A DNA stretch of 64,000 nucleotides from contig CACEDS010000003.1 in NCBI GenBank assembly GCA_902558395.1, positions 124,001 through 188,000 on the forward strand. The letters run 5' to 3'. This stretch comes from an uncultured SAR86 cluster bacterium (GTDB taxonomy: Bacteria; Pseudomonadota; Gammaproteobacteria; Magnimaribacterales; D2472). Positions 9,252 to 16,475 of this stretch are shown piece after piece (within the stretch, counting starts at the first letter, position 1; each line of letters starts with the position of its first letter). The position numbers were made by a program, and so were the translations under genes. The notes beneath the pieces were generated by a model. It was not told the origin of the DNA, ran no database searches, and was given only the letters and a program-made list of their open reading frames with translations.

Positions 9252-10364
9252 CTAGTTTATATTTGATTGTTCTAAGTTAGAAACAAGTTTTTCTTTCCAA
9301 TTAGTGAGTGAGCCAATATTTAATGAAAGTAGTTTTGATCTTTTGTAAAAAAGATGACAGTCGTATTCCCATGTGAACCCATTACCACCATGAGTTTGTA
9401 TATTTTCTTTTGAACATAACTCATAAGCTTTTGTTGCACTTACTCTGGCAGTTGCTGCAGCTACCGGTAAATCTGAAGATTCTGATGATAATGCCCAAGC
9501 AGCATAGTAAGAATTAGATTTAGCCAAGGTTAAAGCAACATACATATCTGCTAGCTTGTGTTTAATACCTTGATAAGAACCAATTGGTTTTCCAAAGGCA
9601 TATCTTTCATTAGCATAATTTACTGCCATGTCTAATGCAGCTTGCGAACCCCCAATTTGCTCAAAGCTAAACAATACAGCTGCTTGATTAATAATTGATT
9701 CATATAAAATCCAACCATTACCTTCATCTCCAATAAGTGTACTTGGCGTTTGTTTCATTTCTATCGAATAGTGACCTCTACTACCATCTATATTTTCAAC
9801 TTGATTGATTGAGACTTCTTTACAAGATAAATCAACCAGCCTCAAATCTATTCCCTTTGAAGACTTGCAGACAATAATTGAATGAGTGGCAGCCTCACAA
9901 TCAGGAACTGCAATTTTTGTACCTGAAATTAATTCATCTGATACTTCAGTTTTAATATTGTTATTTGTTGGAGCTAAAAAATCTTCAGTAACTGCTATCG
10001 TACCAACTACCTCTCCAGTTACTAGCTTGGGCAGTATTTCCTTTTTAATCTCCTCACTACCATATTTAATTAGGGCCTCAGTAAATAAATAAACTGATGA
10101 CGAGAAGGGCACTGGTGCAAGATGTCTGCCTAATTCTTCAGCAATCACACATAGCTCAAGATGGCCAAGGCCTAATCCTTCATATTCTTCAGGAATTCTT
10201 ATGCCCGTCCAACCTAATTCAATTATTTTTTGCCATAAATCATTATCAAACGATTCCGAGCCTTCTAAAACTCCTCTGGATCGTTTTACACTTTCTTCTT
10301 TTTCAAGAAATTTTTTTGCTTCACTTTGAAGGAATTTTTGATCATCTGAAAAATCTAAATTCAT
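9252..10364 (-). CDS. Acyl-CoA dehydrogenase, short paralogue
   Basis: This 370-residue acyl-CoA dehydrogenase family protein starts MNLDFSDDQKFLQSEAKKFL. It carries the GWTGIRIPEEYEGLGLGHLEL segment in the N-terminal domain. The C-terminal motif is QTHGGNGFTWEYDCHLFYKR, whose Glu is the candidate catalytic base in this subgroup. The middle domain is poorly conserved compared with the neighbour and lacks the usual TEP/SEP-GSD signature; it has TVAVTEDFLAPTNNN-like residues instead. It lies upstream of the 405-residue paralogue in a two-gene minus-strand operon. The two could be alpha and beta subunits of one enzyme. Confidence 0.85.
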   Translation of the reverse strand: MNLDFSDDQKFLQSEAKKFLEKEESVKRSRGVLEGSESFDNDLWQKIIELGWTGIRIPEEYEGLGLGHLELCVIAEELGRHLAPVPFSSSVYLFTEALIKYGSEEIKKEILPKLVTGEVVGTIAVTEDFLAPTNNNIKTEVSDELISGTKIAVPDCEAATHSIIVCKSSKGIDLRLVDLSCKEVSINQVENIDGSRGHYSIEMKQTPSTLIGDEGNGWILYESIINQAAVLFSFEQIGGSQAALDMAVNYANERYAFGKPIGSYQGIKHKLADMYVALTLAKSNSYYAAWALSSESSDLPVAAATARVSATKAYELCSKENIQTHGGNGFTWEYDCHLFYKRSKLLSLNIGSLTNWKEKLVSNLEQSNIN

Positions 10365-10392
10365 ATAAACCCTTATAGTTATTGTAAAATAT

Positions 10393-10398
10393 ATTATA
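10393..10398 (-). promoter_or_regulatory. Candidate -10 box for the acyl-CoA dehydrogenase pair
   Basis: A perfect TATAAT on the minus strand lies about 30 bases before the start codon at 10364, within the 99-base gap between divergent genes. No good -35 is visible at 16-18 bases, so any promoter would be weak or activator dependent. Confidence 0.3.
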
Positions 10399-10463
10399 GG
10401 ACGATAAGTTAACGACGCTACTGTTCAAAAATATAGCATATAGCGATAATTTTTTACATTTAA

Positions 10464-11093
10464 ATGAATAAAGATATAAGACCAGATAAAACATCACCAG
10501 CATATTTAAAAAAAACAAAATCTGAAGGCTTGTTTGTAGGTTTTCTTTATGTTCTTTTATTTATGAGTATTTTAGGTCTTGGTATTTGGCAAAGCTTTCA
10601 GTCAAGTTATACAGACGCCAAAATAAAAACTAACGAAGCAAGATTGGCTATCATTGAAGAACAAATGAATATAGCTGATGAGGTTAATAATGATTCCTTA
10701 ACAGATATATCGTCTTCCATTCAATTCCTTGATAAAGAAGTTCGTAAGTTATGGGATCTTAGCAATAAAAGAAATAAGGTAAATATATCTAAATTATTAG
10801 CCTCAACAGCTGAAATAGAAGCATCAATAATTCAAATAAATGAATCACTCGATAAGTATAAAACTGATTTATCTTCCAATACTAAGAAAATTAATAAACT
10901 TGAGCCTTCTTTAAGTAATATCGATGACATTAAGCTGACACTTAAAACTATAGAAACCCAATTAATTTTAGTTGATGACTCTGTACAAGCCTTAAATAAT
11001 TATAAAAAACAATTAAATCAATCAATATTAGAAATTCAAACAGAGATATCAACCTTACAGCAACTAGAAAAAATTGAAGAACCTATAAATTGA
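10464..11093 (+). CDS. Membrane-anchored coiled-coil protein, unknown function
   Basis: I do not recognise the family. The 209-residue product has a polar N-terminus of about 25 residues. One strong membrane segment follows (about residues 27-46, FVGFLYVLLFMSILGLGIW). The remaining long stretch is charged and almost glycine/proline free, with heptad-like hydrophobic spacing (for example ATAEIEASIIQINESL). This predicts a single-pass inner-membrane protein with a long periplasmic coiled coil. It is preceded by a 99-base divergent intergenic region and followed after 33 bases by a small membrane protein. Confidence 0.7.
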   Translation: MNKDIRPDKTSPAYLKKTKSEGLFVGFLYVLLFMSILGLGIWQSFQSSYTDAKIKTNEARLAIIEEQMNIADEVNNDSLTDISSSIQFLDKEVRKLWDLSNKRNKVNISKLLASTAEIEASIIQINESLDKYKTDLSSNTKKINKLEPSLSNIDDIKLTLKTIETQLILVDDSVQALNNYKKQLNQSILEIQTEISTLQQLEKIEEPIN

Positions 11094-11126
11094 CAATGCT
11101 GCAATAAATGTTAGTTTTATAGCTAT

Positions 11127-11339
11127 ATGAACAGAACTGTTTTACAAATATTTCTCTTATTAGCCTTCATACCACTAGCCATATTAGTTGGTTATGGTGT
11201 TTTGGTAGTTGCACCTATATTTTGTTGCTTTCTTGCAATTAATTCTTATAAATTTAAAAACTTCAAAGAGATGTATATTTGGATGGGGGTTGGTGCCTTG
11301 TCATTCATTTTAGCCTTATATATGCTAGGGGTATTATGA
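11127..11339 (+). CDS. Small two- or three-pass membrane protein
   Basis: The 70-residue product is almost entirely hydrophobic. It has segments at about residues 5-37 (probably one long or two short helices) and 50-69. The family is not recognised. Its TGA stop overlaps the ATG of the next gene (ATGA at 11336-11339), indicating translational coupling with the 129-residue membrane protein that follows. A conserved motif cannot be judged without homologues. Confidence 0.6.
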   Translation: MNRTVLQIFLLLAFIPLAILVGYGVLVVAPIFCCFLAINSYKFKNFKEMYIWMGVGALSFILALYMLGVL

Positions 11340-11725
11340 TTTTATTAAAAATTATGATTTTCTTAATCTCAGCACTTGCAATGATAGCTGGAATAGTAAC
11401 GATGGTATCACCAGATGTTAATACTGTTTTTTTACCAGTTGTTGTAGAAGGTGTTCAGGAGGCACATTTTGCTAGATCATATGCTGGATTTGTTGCAGCA
11501 GTTGGTTATCTGGCTATGAGATTTTTATATTCCTCATCAAAAGTTCAAGTAGGTGCTGTGGTTTTGTATATCATCTTTATAATGATGATTTCAAAAATAT
11601 TCAGCTTTATTTACGATGGTTATACAACTGTTGCAGTCATATCTTTCTTTATGGGTGTTGTATTTGCAATTGGCCTTTTTGCCGTGCAAAAAGCAAGAAA
11701 AAATCAGCTTGATTATAATTTGTAA
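11336..11725 (+). CDS. Four-helix membrane protein, possibly DUF4345-like
   Basis: I start this gene at ATG 11336, which overlaps the previous stop. An upstream in-frame ATG at 11279 would bury 57 bases in the preceding gene and add a non-conserved-looking tail. The 129-residue product MILLKIMIFLISALAM... has four hydrophobic segments (about 3-20, 45-65, 70-90, 98-118) and an ARSYAGFVAAVGYLAMR loop. That layout is reminiscent of the DUF4345 protein encoded at 19607-19999, but the match is weak. Function unknown. Confidence 0.65.
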   Translation: MILLKIMIFLISALAMIAGIVTMVSPDVNTVFLPVVVEGVQEAHFARSYAGFVAAVGYLAMRFLYSSSKVQVGAVVLYIIFIMMISKIFSFIYDGYTTVAVISFFMGVVFAIGLFAVQKARKNQLDYNL

Positions 11726-11740
11726 ATTTTACAATTAACC

Positions 11741-11770
11741 TTTCCATAAAATATTAATAGTCTATATAAT
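11741..11770 (+). promoter_or_regulatory. Promoter of tRNA-Leu
   Basis: A perfect TATAAT lies at 11765-11770 with TTTCCA at 11741-11746, an 18-base spacer. The -10 box ends 10 bases before the first base of the tRNA, leaving almost no 5' leader. Confidence 0.5.
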
Positions 11771-11780
11771 GCTTCAATCC

Positions 11781-11865
11781 GGGGATGTGGTGGAACTGGT
11801 AGACACGCTTGGCTTAGAACCAAGTGCCGCAAGGCGTGGGGGTTCGACTCCCTCCATCCCTACCA
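11781..11865 (+). tRNA. tRNA-Leu (anticodon UAG)
   Basis: The 85-base gene folds as a class II tRNA. The acceptor GGGGATG pairs with CATCCCT, with one G-U. The anticodon stem is CTTGG/CCAAG around loop CTTAGAA, giving anticodon TAG, which reads CUA and other CUN Leu codons. A long variable arm (TGCCGCAAGGCG) and the T-loop GTTCGAC follow, and CCA is encoded. It lies between the membrane-protein cluster and the arg leader. Confidence 0.95.
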
Positions 11866-11880
11866 AATTAAGTTGAAAAG

Positions 11881-11908
11881 TTTACAAAATTAAATTTCTA
11901 TATATACT
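11881..11908 (+). promoter_or_regulatory. Candidate promoter of the arginine operon
   Basis: TTTACA at 11881-11886 and TATACT at 11903-11908 are separated by 16 bases, each one mismatch from the sigma-70 consensus. Initiation would fall near 11914-11916. The leader ORF start at 11917 would then be nearly leaderless. This promoter is separate from the tRNA-Leu promoter. Confidence 0.5.
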
Positions 11909-11916
11909 TAACAGCG

Positions 11917-11961
11917 ATGAATAACTATTTAACACAAGAAAGACGGGTTTCAGCTTTGTAG
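11917..11961 (+). CDS. Putative arginine leader peptide
   Basis: This short frame encodes 14 residues, MNNYLTQERRVSAL, ending with TAG at 11959-11961. Codons 9 and 10 are AGA CGG, two consecutive arginines, the second using a G/C-rich codon expected to be rare in so AT-rich a genome. The Arg codons sit directly before the first stem of the leader, and the stop lies inside segment 2. That is where leader peptides of amino-acid attenuators place their control codons. No clear Shine-Dalgarno is visible; translation from a nearly leaderless 5' end would be required. The ORF is inferred from position and pairing logic, not from homology. Confidence 0.55.
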   Translation: MNNYLTQERRVSAL

Positions 11962-12011
11962 CTGGATCTATCCTATTGTGAATTAGACCCAGCTTATGCT
12001 GGGTTTTTTTT
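11949..12011 (+). promoter_or_regulatory. Transcription attenuator upstream of argF'
   Basis: Four segments give mutually exclusive stems. Stem 1:2 is 11949-11955 with 11960-11966 (TTCAGCT/AGCTGGA). Stem 2:3, the antiterminator, is 11960-11969 with 11985-11994 (AGCTGGATCT/AGACCCAGCT, 9 of 10 pairs). Stem 3:4, the terminator, is 11988-11993 with 11998-12003 (CCCAGC/GCTGGG), followed by eight T residues. A ribosome stalled on the Arg codons 11941-11946 would cover segment 1 and let 2:3 form. A ribosome reaching the stop codon would cover segment 2 and permit 3:4. This is the classical trp/his logic applied to arginine. Simple termination of tRNA-Leu transcription is the alternative. Confidence 0.65.
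11988..12011 (+). terminator. Intrinsic terminator (segment 3:4 of the arg leader)
   Basis: A 6-bp GC-rich stem CCCAGC/GCTGGG with a TTAT loop is followed by eight T residues. It ends 18 bases before the argF' start codon, so any transcript entering argF' from upstream must read through it. Confidence 0.8.
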
Positions 12012-12029
12012 ATTTAAAAAAAAGTAATT

Positions 12030-13028
12030 ATGAAAAATTTTATATCTACAACAGACTGGACGAAACAAGAGCTTCAAGATATTTTGGATTATGCAAAAGA
12101 TCTTAAGATTAATAGGTTTAATAATGTATTAAAGAACAAATCTGTAGCTCTCTTATTTTTTAACCCATCAATGAGAACTAGAACCAGTTTTGAATTGGGT
12201 GTGCAAGAACTTGGTGGTTACGCTGTAGTCCTTCATCCTGGAAAAGATGCATGGCCCATTGAATTTAAGCTCAACTCTATTATGGATGGAGATTCTGAAG
12301 AGCACATAATAGAAGTTGCAAAGGTACTCTCAGATTACTGTGATTTAATTGCGATAAGAGCATTCCCTAAATTTATTAATTTAGAAGAAGATTTATCTGA
12401 CAATGTAATTAATAGTTTTGCAAAATATGCTTCTGTTCCAGTTATTAATATGGAAACTATTACGCATCCCTGCCAAGAATTAGCACATATTTTAACAATG
12501 CAAGAAAGCTTGGGCGATCTTACTGGTAAAGATTATCTTTTAACATGGACATATCATCCAAAACCTTTGAATACAGCAGTAGCAAATTCCTCTTTATTAA
12601 TTGCAAGTAAATTTGGCATGAACGTAAAGCTATTATGCCCATCTGAAGAATATATTCTCCATGAGAATTACATTAATGAAGCAGAAAAGAACTGTGCATC
12701 AAATAATATGAAATTTGAAATCACACATAATATAGATTATGGCTATGCAAATGCAGATATTGTTTATGCAAAAAGTTGGGGTTCTCTGTCTTACTATGGC
12801 AATCCTGAAGAAGAAAAACTTGTTAGAGATAACTTTAAACATTTCATAGTTGATGGAGAAAAAATGTCAAAAACAAATAATGCTCTATTTAGTCATTGTT
12901 TGCCGTTAAGAAGAAATATCAAAGCAACAGATGAAGTAATGGATTCAGATTATTGTGTTGCTATTCAAGAGGCAGGCAATAGAATGCATGTTCAAAAATC
13001 ACTACTTTCAACTTTACTAAAGGAATAA
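12030..13028 (+). CDS. argF': N-acetylornithine carbamoyltransferase
   Basis: The 332-residue transcarbamylase carbamoylates N-acetylornithine to N-acetylcitrulline. The carbamoyl-phosphate motif is SMRTRTSF, and METITHPCQELAH contains the HPCQ motif. Two segments resemble the Xanthomonas acetylornithine enzyme rather than ordinary ArgF/ArgI: VLHPGKDAWPIEF, whose Pro is the residue distinguishing acetyl- from succinyl-ornithine enzymes, and LTWTYHPKPLNTAVANS. The conserved SHCLPLRRN loop is near the C-terminus. It is first in an operon with argG, the argA/B fusion, argC and argH. A deacetylase for N-acetylcitrulline (argE') is expected but is not here. Expression is probably controlled by the leader at 11917-12011. 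Confidence 0.9.
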   Translation: MKNFISTTDWTKQELQDILDYAKDLKINRFNNVLKNKSVALLFFNPSMRTRTSFELGVQELGGYAVVLHPGKDAWPIEFKLNSIMDGDSEEHIIEVAKVLSDYCDLIAIRAFPKFINLEEDLSDNVINSFAKYASVPVINMETITHPCQELAHILTMQESLGDLTGKDYLLTWTYHPKPLNTAVANSSLLIASKFGMNVKLLCPSEEYILHENYINEAEKNCASNNMKFEITHNIDYGYANADIVYAKSWGSLSYYGNPEEEKLVRDNFKHFIVDGEKMSKTNNALFSHCLPLRRNIKATDEVMDSDYCVAIQEAGNRMHVQKSLLSTLLKE

Positions 13029-13033
13029 TAAAA

Positions 13034-14224
13034 ATGAAAAAAATTGTTTTAGCATTTTCTGGCGGATTAGATACTAGTTTTTGTGTCCCATATCTTATTG
13101 ATCAAGGTTTTGAAGTACATACTATCTTTGTTAATAGTGGAGGCACATCTGCAAATGAAGAAAAAAAAATATCAAAGAGAGCTTATGAATTAGGAGCAAA
13201 AAAACATACAAATGTGAGCATTGAGACTAGTCTCTGGAAGGAGATAATTAAACCACTGGTTTGGTCTGGGTCTTTATATCAGGATAAATATCCAGCACTT
13301 TGTTCTGACAGATATCTTATTGTTACAGAAGCAATCAAGCTTTGTAAGAAGCTGAATACAAGGTATATTTCTCATGGCTGTACAGGTATGGGTAACGATC
13401 AAGTTAGATTTGATCTATCCATTCAAGCATTTGGAAATTACAAAACAATTACACCCATCAGAGAAATACAGAACAAAGTTACTGATGTTAGAGGGTATGA
13501 ACAAGAATATCTTAAGAATAAGGGATTTAAAGTCTCAACTCTTCATACGAAGTATAGTATTAATGAAAATCTTATGGGCGCTACTGTTTCTGGTTCAGAA
13601 ATTGATGATTGGAAAGAACCATCAAAAGAAAGTTATATTCTTTGTAATACGCCAAATAAATATCCATCAAAACCCAAAAAGCTCGAAATAGAATTCTCTA
13701 AAGGCGAAGCTAAAAAAATAAATGGTAAATCTATGAAAGGACCAGATTTGCTAAGAATGTTAAACAAAATAGGTGGTAAATATGGAATTGGAAGAGAGTT
13801 ATTTGCTGGAGATACTATTATTGGTATCAAAGGTAGATTCCTATTCGAATCACCTGGTATATCTATTTTACAAAGGTCGCATAGAGCATTAGAAGAAGCT
13901 ATTTTTACTGATAAACAAAATAATTTTAAGCCACTTATCGGTAAAAGATGGGTAGAGCTTGTTTACGGAGGATTTTATTTTGATCCTTTAACAAAAAATC
14001 TTGAAAATTTTCTTGAGGATATTCAAAAACCAGTAACTGGAAAAGTAACAGTACTTTTGACTGCTGGAAAAGTTGAAGCTGTTGCAGTTGATTCTAAAAA
14101 GATTTTGGTAAGTAAAGACGCTGTATATGCCCAATCTGCATCATGGGGTGTTGAAGAGTCAGCTGGCTTTATAAAGCTACTTGGAAAAAGCACATCGACA
14201 TGGACAGAAATTAATAAAAAATAA
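13034..14224 (+). CDS. argG: Argininosuccinate synthase
   Basis: The 396-residue ATP-dependent ligase joins citrulline and aspartate. The N-terminal PP-loop is LAFSGGLDTS, and the HGCTGMGNDQVRFD segment forms part of the citrulline/aspartate site. The sequence is of the divergent type found in Xanthomonas-like acetylcitrulline operons. It follows argF' by five bases. A run of nine A residues occurs in the coding region at 13161-13169. Confidence 0.92.
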   Translation: MKKIVLAFSGGLDTSFCVPYLIDQGFEVHTIFVNSGGTSANEEKKISKRAYELGAKKHTNVSIETSLWKEIIKPLVWSGSLYQDKYPALCSDRYLIVTEAIKLCKKLNTRYISHGCTGMGNDQVRFDLSIQAFGNYKTITPIREIQNKVTDVRGYEQEYLKNKGFKVSTLHTKYSINENLMGATVSGSEIDDWKEPSKESYILCNTPNKYPSKPKKLEIEFSKGEAKKINGKSMKGPDLLRMLNKIGGKYGIGRELFAGDTIIGIKGRFLFESPGISILQRSHRALEEAIFTDKQNNFKPLIGKRWVELVYGGFYFDPLTKNLENFLEDIQKPVTGKVTVLLTAGKVEAVAVDSKKILVSKDAVYAQSASWGVEESAGFIKLLGKSTSTWTEINKK

Positions 14225-14230
14225 TTGAAA

Positions 14231-15541
14231 ATGAAGAAAAGTTATAAAAAAGATACTATCTTAAAGCTGCTCAGTAGTATGAGTAGCGAAAAAGAAATTA
14301 GAAAATATCTAGATAGGTTTTCTTCTGATGATTATAGATTTGCTGTAATAAAAGTTGGTGGTGCTGTAATTCAAAGCGATCTTGAAAACCTGGTTTCATC
14401 ATTAGCTTTTTTAAATGAAGTTGGCCTCAGACCAATAATTGTCCATGGTGGAGGACCTAAGTTATCTGAGGAACTAGACAAAAGAAAAATCGAATTCTCT
14501 TTTTTAAATGGCCAAAGAGTAACTACAAAAGACGTATTAGATGTAGCCTATGAAATTTTTAGTGGTGAAAATAAAAAAATTGTATCTGCCCTTAACGATC
14601 AACATGTAAATGCAATCCCAGTTATAGGTGATGTATTTAGTTGTAATATTGAGAATAAGGATCTTGGCTATGTTGGTCAGATAAAAGAAACTAATTCTAA
14701 TAAAATCAAAGATATTATTTCCTCAGGAGGTATACCTGTTATCGCACCAATTGGGTATACAGAAGAGCATCAATTAGTAAATATTAATGGAGACAAAGCA
14801 ACTCTAGCTTTGGCAAAAGAAATAGTTCCAGATAAAGTAATTTTCTTAAGTGAAATAGGTGGTATTTTTGATGGTAACGATAAGTTAATTTCTAATATCA
14901 ATATTAAAGATGACTATAACAAGCTCATGGCCCAAGACTGGCTTCACTCAGGAATGAAATTAAAGTTAGAGCAAATTAAATTATTATTAGATTCTCTTCC
15001 AAGTAATAGTTCTGTATCTATAACAAAACCTCTTCATCTCAATAGAGAGCTATTTACTGATGCTGGGTTTGGAACTTTAGTTAAAGCCGGACATCAAATT
15101 AATAAATTGAAATCTTTAAATAATGACCAAATTAATGCTTTAGTTTCAATACTAGAATCGGCTTTTAAAGGAACTTTAAGTAAAAATTATTTTGATAATG
15201 ATGATAAAGAATTTTACATAAGTGAATGTAACAGGTCTTCCATAGTTATAACTACCTACAAAGATATTGCATACATGGATAAGTTTGCTGTGATTAATTC
15301 AGCAAGAGGAGAGGGTCTTGGAAACGCCATGTGGAATAAAATGCTTTCTGAACATAAGAAAATCTTTTGGAGATCAAGAGCAAGCAATGCAATAAATAAT
15401 TTTTATAAAGACGTCTGTGATGGCTTTCAAAAATCTGATGAGTGGAATATTTTTTGGATTGGTATTCATGACTTAGATGAACTCACTGCATGTATTAATT
15501 ATGCTGTAAATCAACCTGCAACAATTTCATATGAAAACTAG
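14231..15541 (+). CDS. argB: Bifunctional acetylglutamate kinase / N-acetylglutamate synthase
   Basis: The protein combines two arginine-pathway activities. An amino-acid kinase domain (about residues 35-285: AVIKVGGAVI, PIIVHGGGPKLSEEL, NINGDKATLALA) is N-acetylglutamate kinase. A C-terminal GNAT domain (about 290-430, NSARGEGLGNAMWNKM as the acetyl-CoA loop) is N-acetylglutamate synthase. This is the Xanthomonas-type ArgA/B fusion related to eukaryotic NAGS/NAGK. I prefer ATG 14231; a TTG two codons upstream (14225), directly after the argG stop, is also possible. It overlaps argC by 11 bases. Confidence 0.9.
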   Translation: MKKSYKKDTILKLLSSMSSEKEIRKYLDRFSSDDYRFAVIKVGGAVIQSDLENLVSSLAFLNEVGLRPIIVHGGGPKLSEELDKRKIEFSFLNGQRVTTKDVLDVAYEIFSGENKKIVSALNDQHVNAIPVIGDVFSCNIENKDLGYVGQIKETNSNKIKDIISSGGIPVIAPIGYTEEHQLVNINGDKATLALAKEIVPDKVIFLSEIGGIFDGNDKLISNINIKDDYNKLMAQDWLHSGMKLKLEQIKLLLDSLPSNSSVSITKPLHLNRELFTDAGFGTLVKAGHQINKLKSLNNDQINALVSILESAFKGTLSKNYFDNDDKEFYISECNRSSIVITTYKDIAYMDKFAVINSARGEGLGNAMWNKMLSEHKKIFWRSRASNAINNFYKDVCDGFQKSDEWNIFWIGIHDLDELTACINYAVNQPATISYEN

Positions 15542-16475
15542 TTTTAACATTTCTATTCTTGGTGGTAGGGGCTATGTTGGCCAAGAGATAATTAAGATTA
15601 TCAATAACCATCCTAATTTTTTTATATCAGACATTTACTCCAAAACTTCACAAGGGAAGTTCGTTGATGATTACACTAAGACAAAGAGTCTCACCTATAA
15701 ACTATTAGACAGCCCGGATAAATTAGATTTTACAGATATTGATATTGTAATTATGGCTTTATCAAATAATGAATCTTCAAATTATATTAAAAGCATTGAA
15801 AAACATGATTCTAATATAATTATTATTGATATTAGTGCTGATTATAGATTTGATGATGGATGGGCATACAAATTGCCAGAGGTATCTGCTAAAACTAAAG
15901 ACAAAAGGATTAGCAACCCAGGCTGTTATGCATCTGCAATACAATTTTCTTTATTTCCAATAAAGCATCTGATAGATGGGAAAGTAAGTTGTATGGGTAT
16001 TTCTGGCTATAGTGGCGCTGGCGCAACTCCAAATGAAAAAAATGATCCAAAAAACCTTGAAGGAAATATTATTCCCTATTCATTATCTGGGCATATTCAT
16101 GAAAAGGAAGTAATGAAGCACTGCTACGAAAAAATATCTTTTAGCCCTCATGTAGCTAATTTTTTTAGAGGCATTCTTATAACGTCTCATATTCAGCTAA
16201 CTAAAAAATCATCAAGTTCTGAAATATATGATCTGTATAAGAGCTTTTATAAAGACAAGAAACTGATACAAGTGATAAAAGAAATACCAATGATTAATAA
16301 GGTATCTAATAGTCATTATGTATCTATTGGTGGCTTTGAAGTAGATGAAAGTGGATATGGCTTAACAGTATGCTGCGCTTTAGATAATTTATTAAAAGGT
16401 GCTGCTACACAAGTAATACAAAACTTAAATCATGCTTGTAGTCTTGATCAATTAACAGGAATTAATTATGAATAA
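15531..16475 (+). CDS. argC: N-acetyl-gamma-glutamyl-phosphate reductase
   Basis: The 314-residue NADP enzyme reduces acetylglutamyl phosphate to the semialdehyde, the third step of arginine synthesis. The N-terminal nucleotide loop is ILGGRGYVGQEI, the catalytic cysteine is in SNPGCYASAI, and GYSGAGATP follows. It overlaps argB by 11 bases and argH by 8, indicating translational coupling throughout. The next enzyme, acetylornithine aminotransferase (argD), is not in the window. Confidence 0.93.
   Translation: MKTSFNISILGGRGYVGQEIIKIINNHPNFFISDIYSKTSQGKFVDDYTKTKSLTYKLLDSPDKLDFTDIDIVIMALSNNESSNYIKSIEKHDSNIIIIDISADYRFDDGWAYKLPEVSAKTKDKRISNPGCYASAIQFSLFPIKHLIDGKVSCMGISGYSGAGATPNEKNDPKNLEGNIIPYSLSGHIHEKEVMKHCYEKISFSPHVANFFRGILITSHIQLTKKSSSSEIYDLYKSFYKDKKLIQVIKEIPMINKVSNSHYVSIGGFEVDESGYGLTVCCALDNLLKGAATQVIQNLNHACSLDQLTGINYE

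Noticed and set aside
11279..11335. Upstream in-frame start of the 129-residue membrane protein
   Set aside because: It would place 57 bases inside the previous gene and adds residues that do not resemble a membrane N-terminus; ATG 11336 overlaps the stop as expected for coupled genes.
13161..13169. A9 tract in argG as a slippage site
   Set aside because: It lies inside the N-terminal catalytic domain; a shifted product would be useless, and such runs are expected in AT-rich coding sequence. It serves as a baseline for the dnaX tract.
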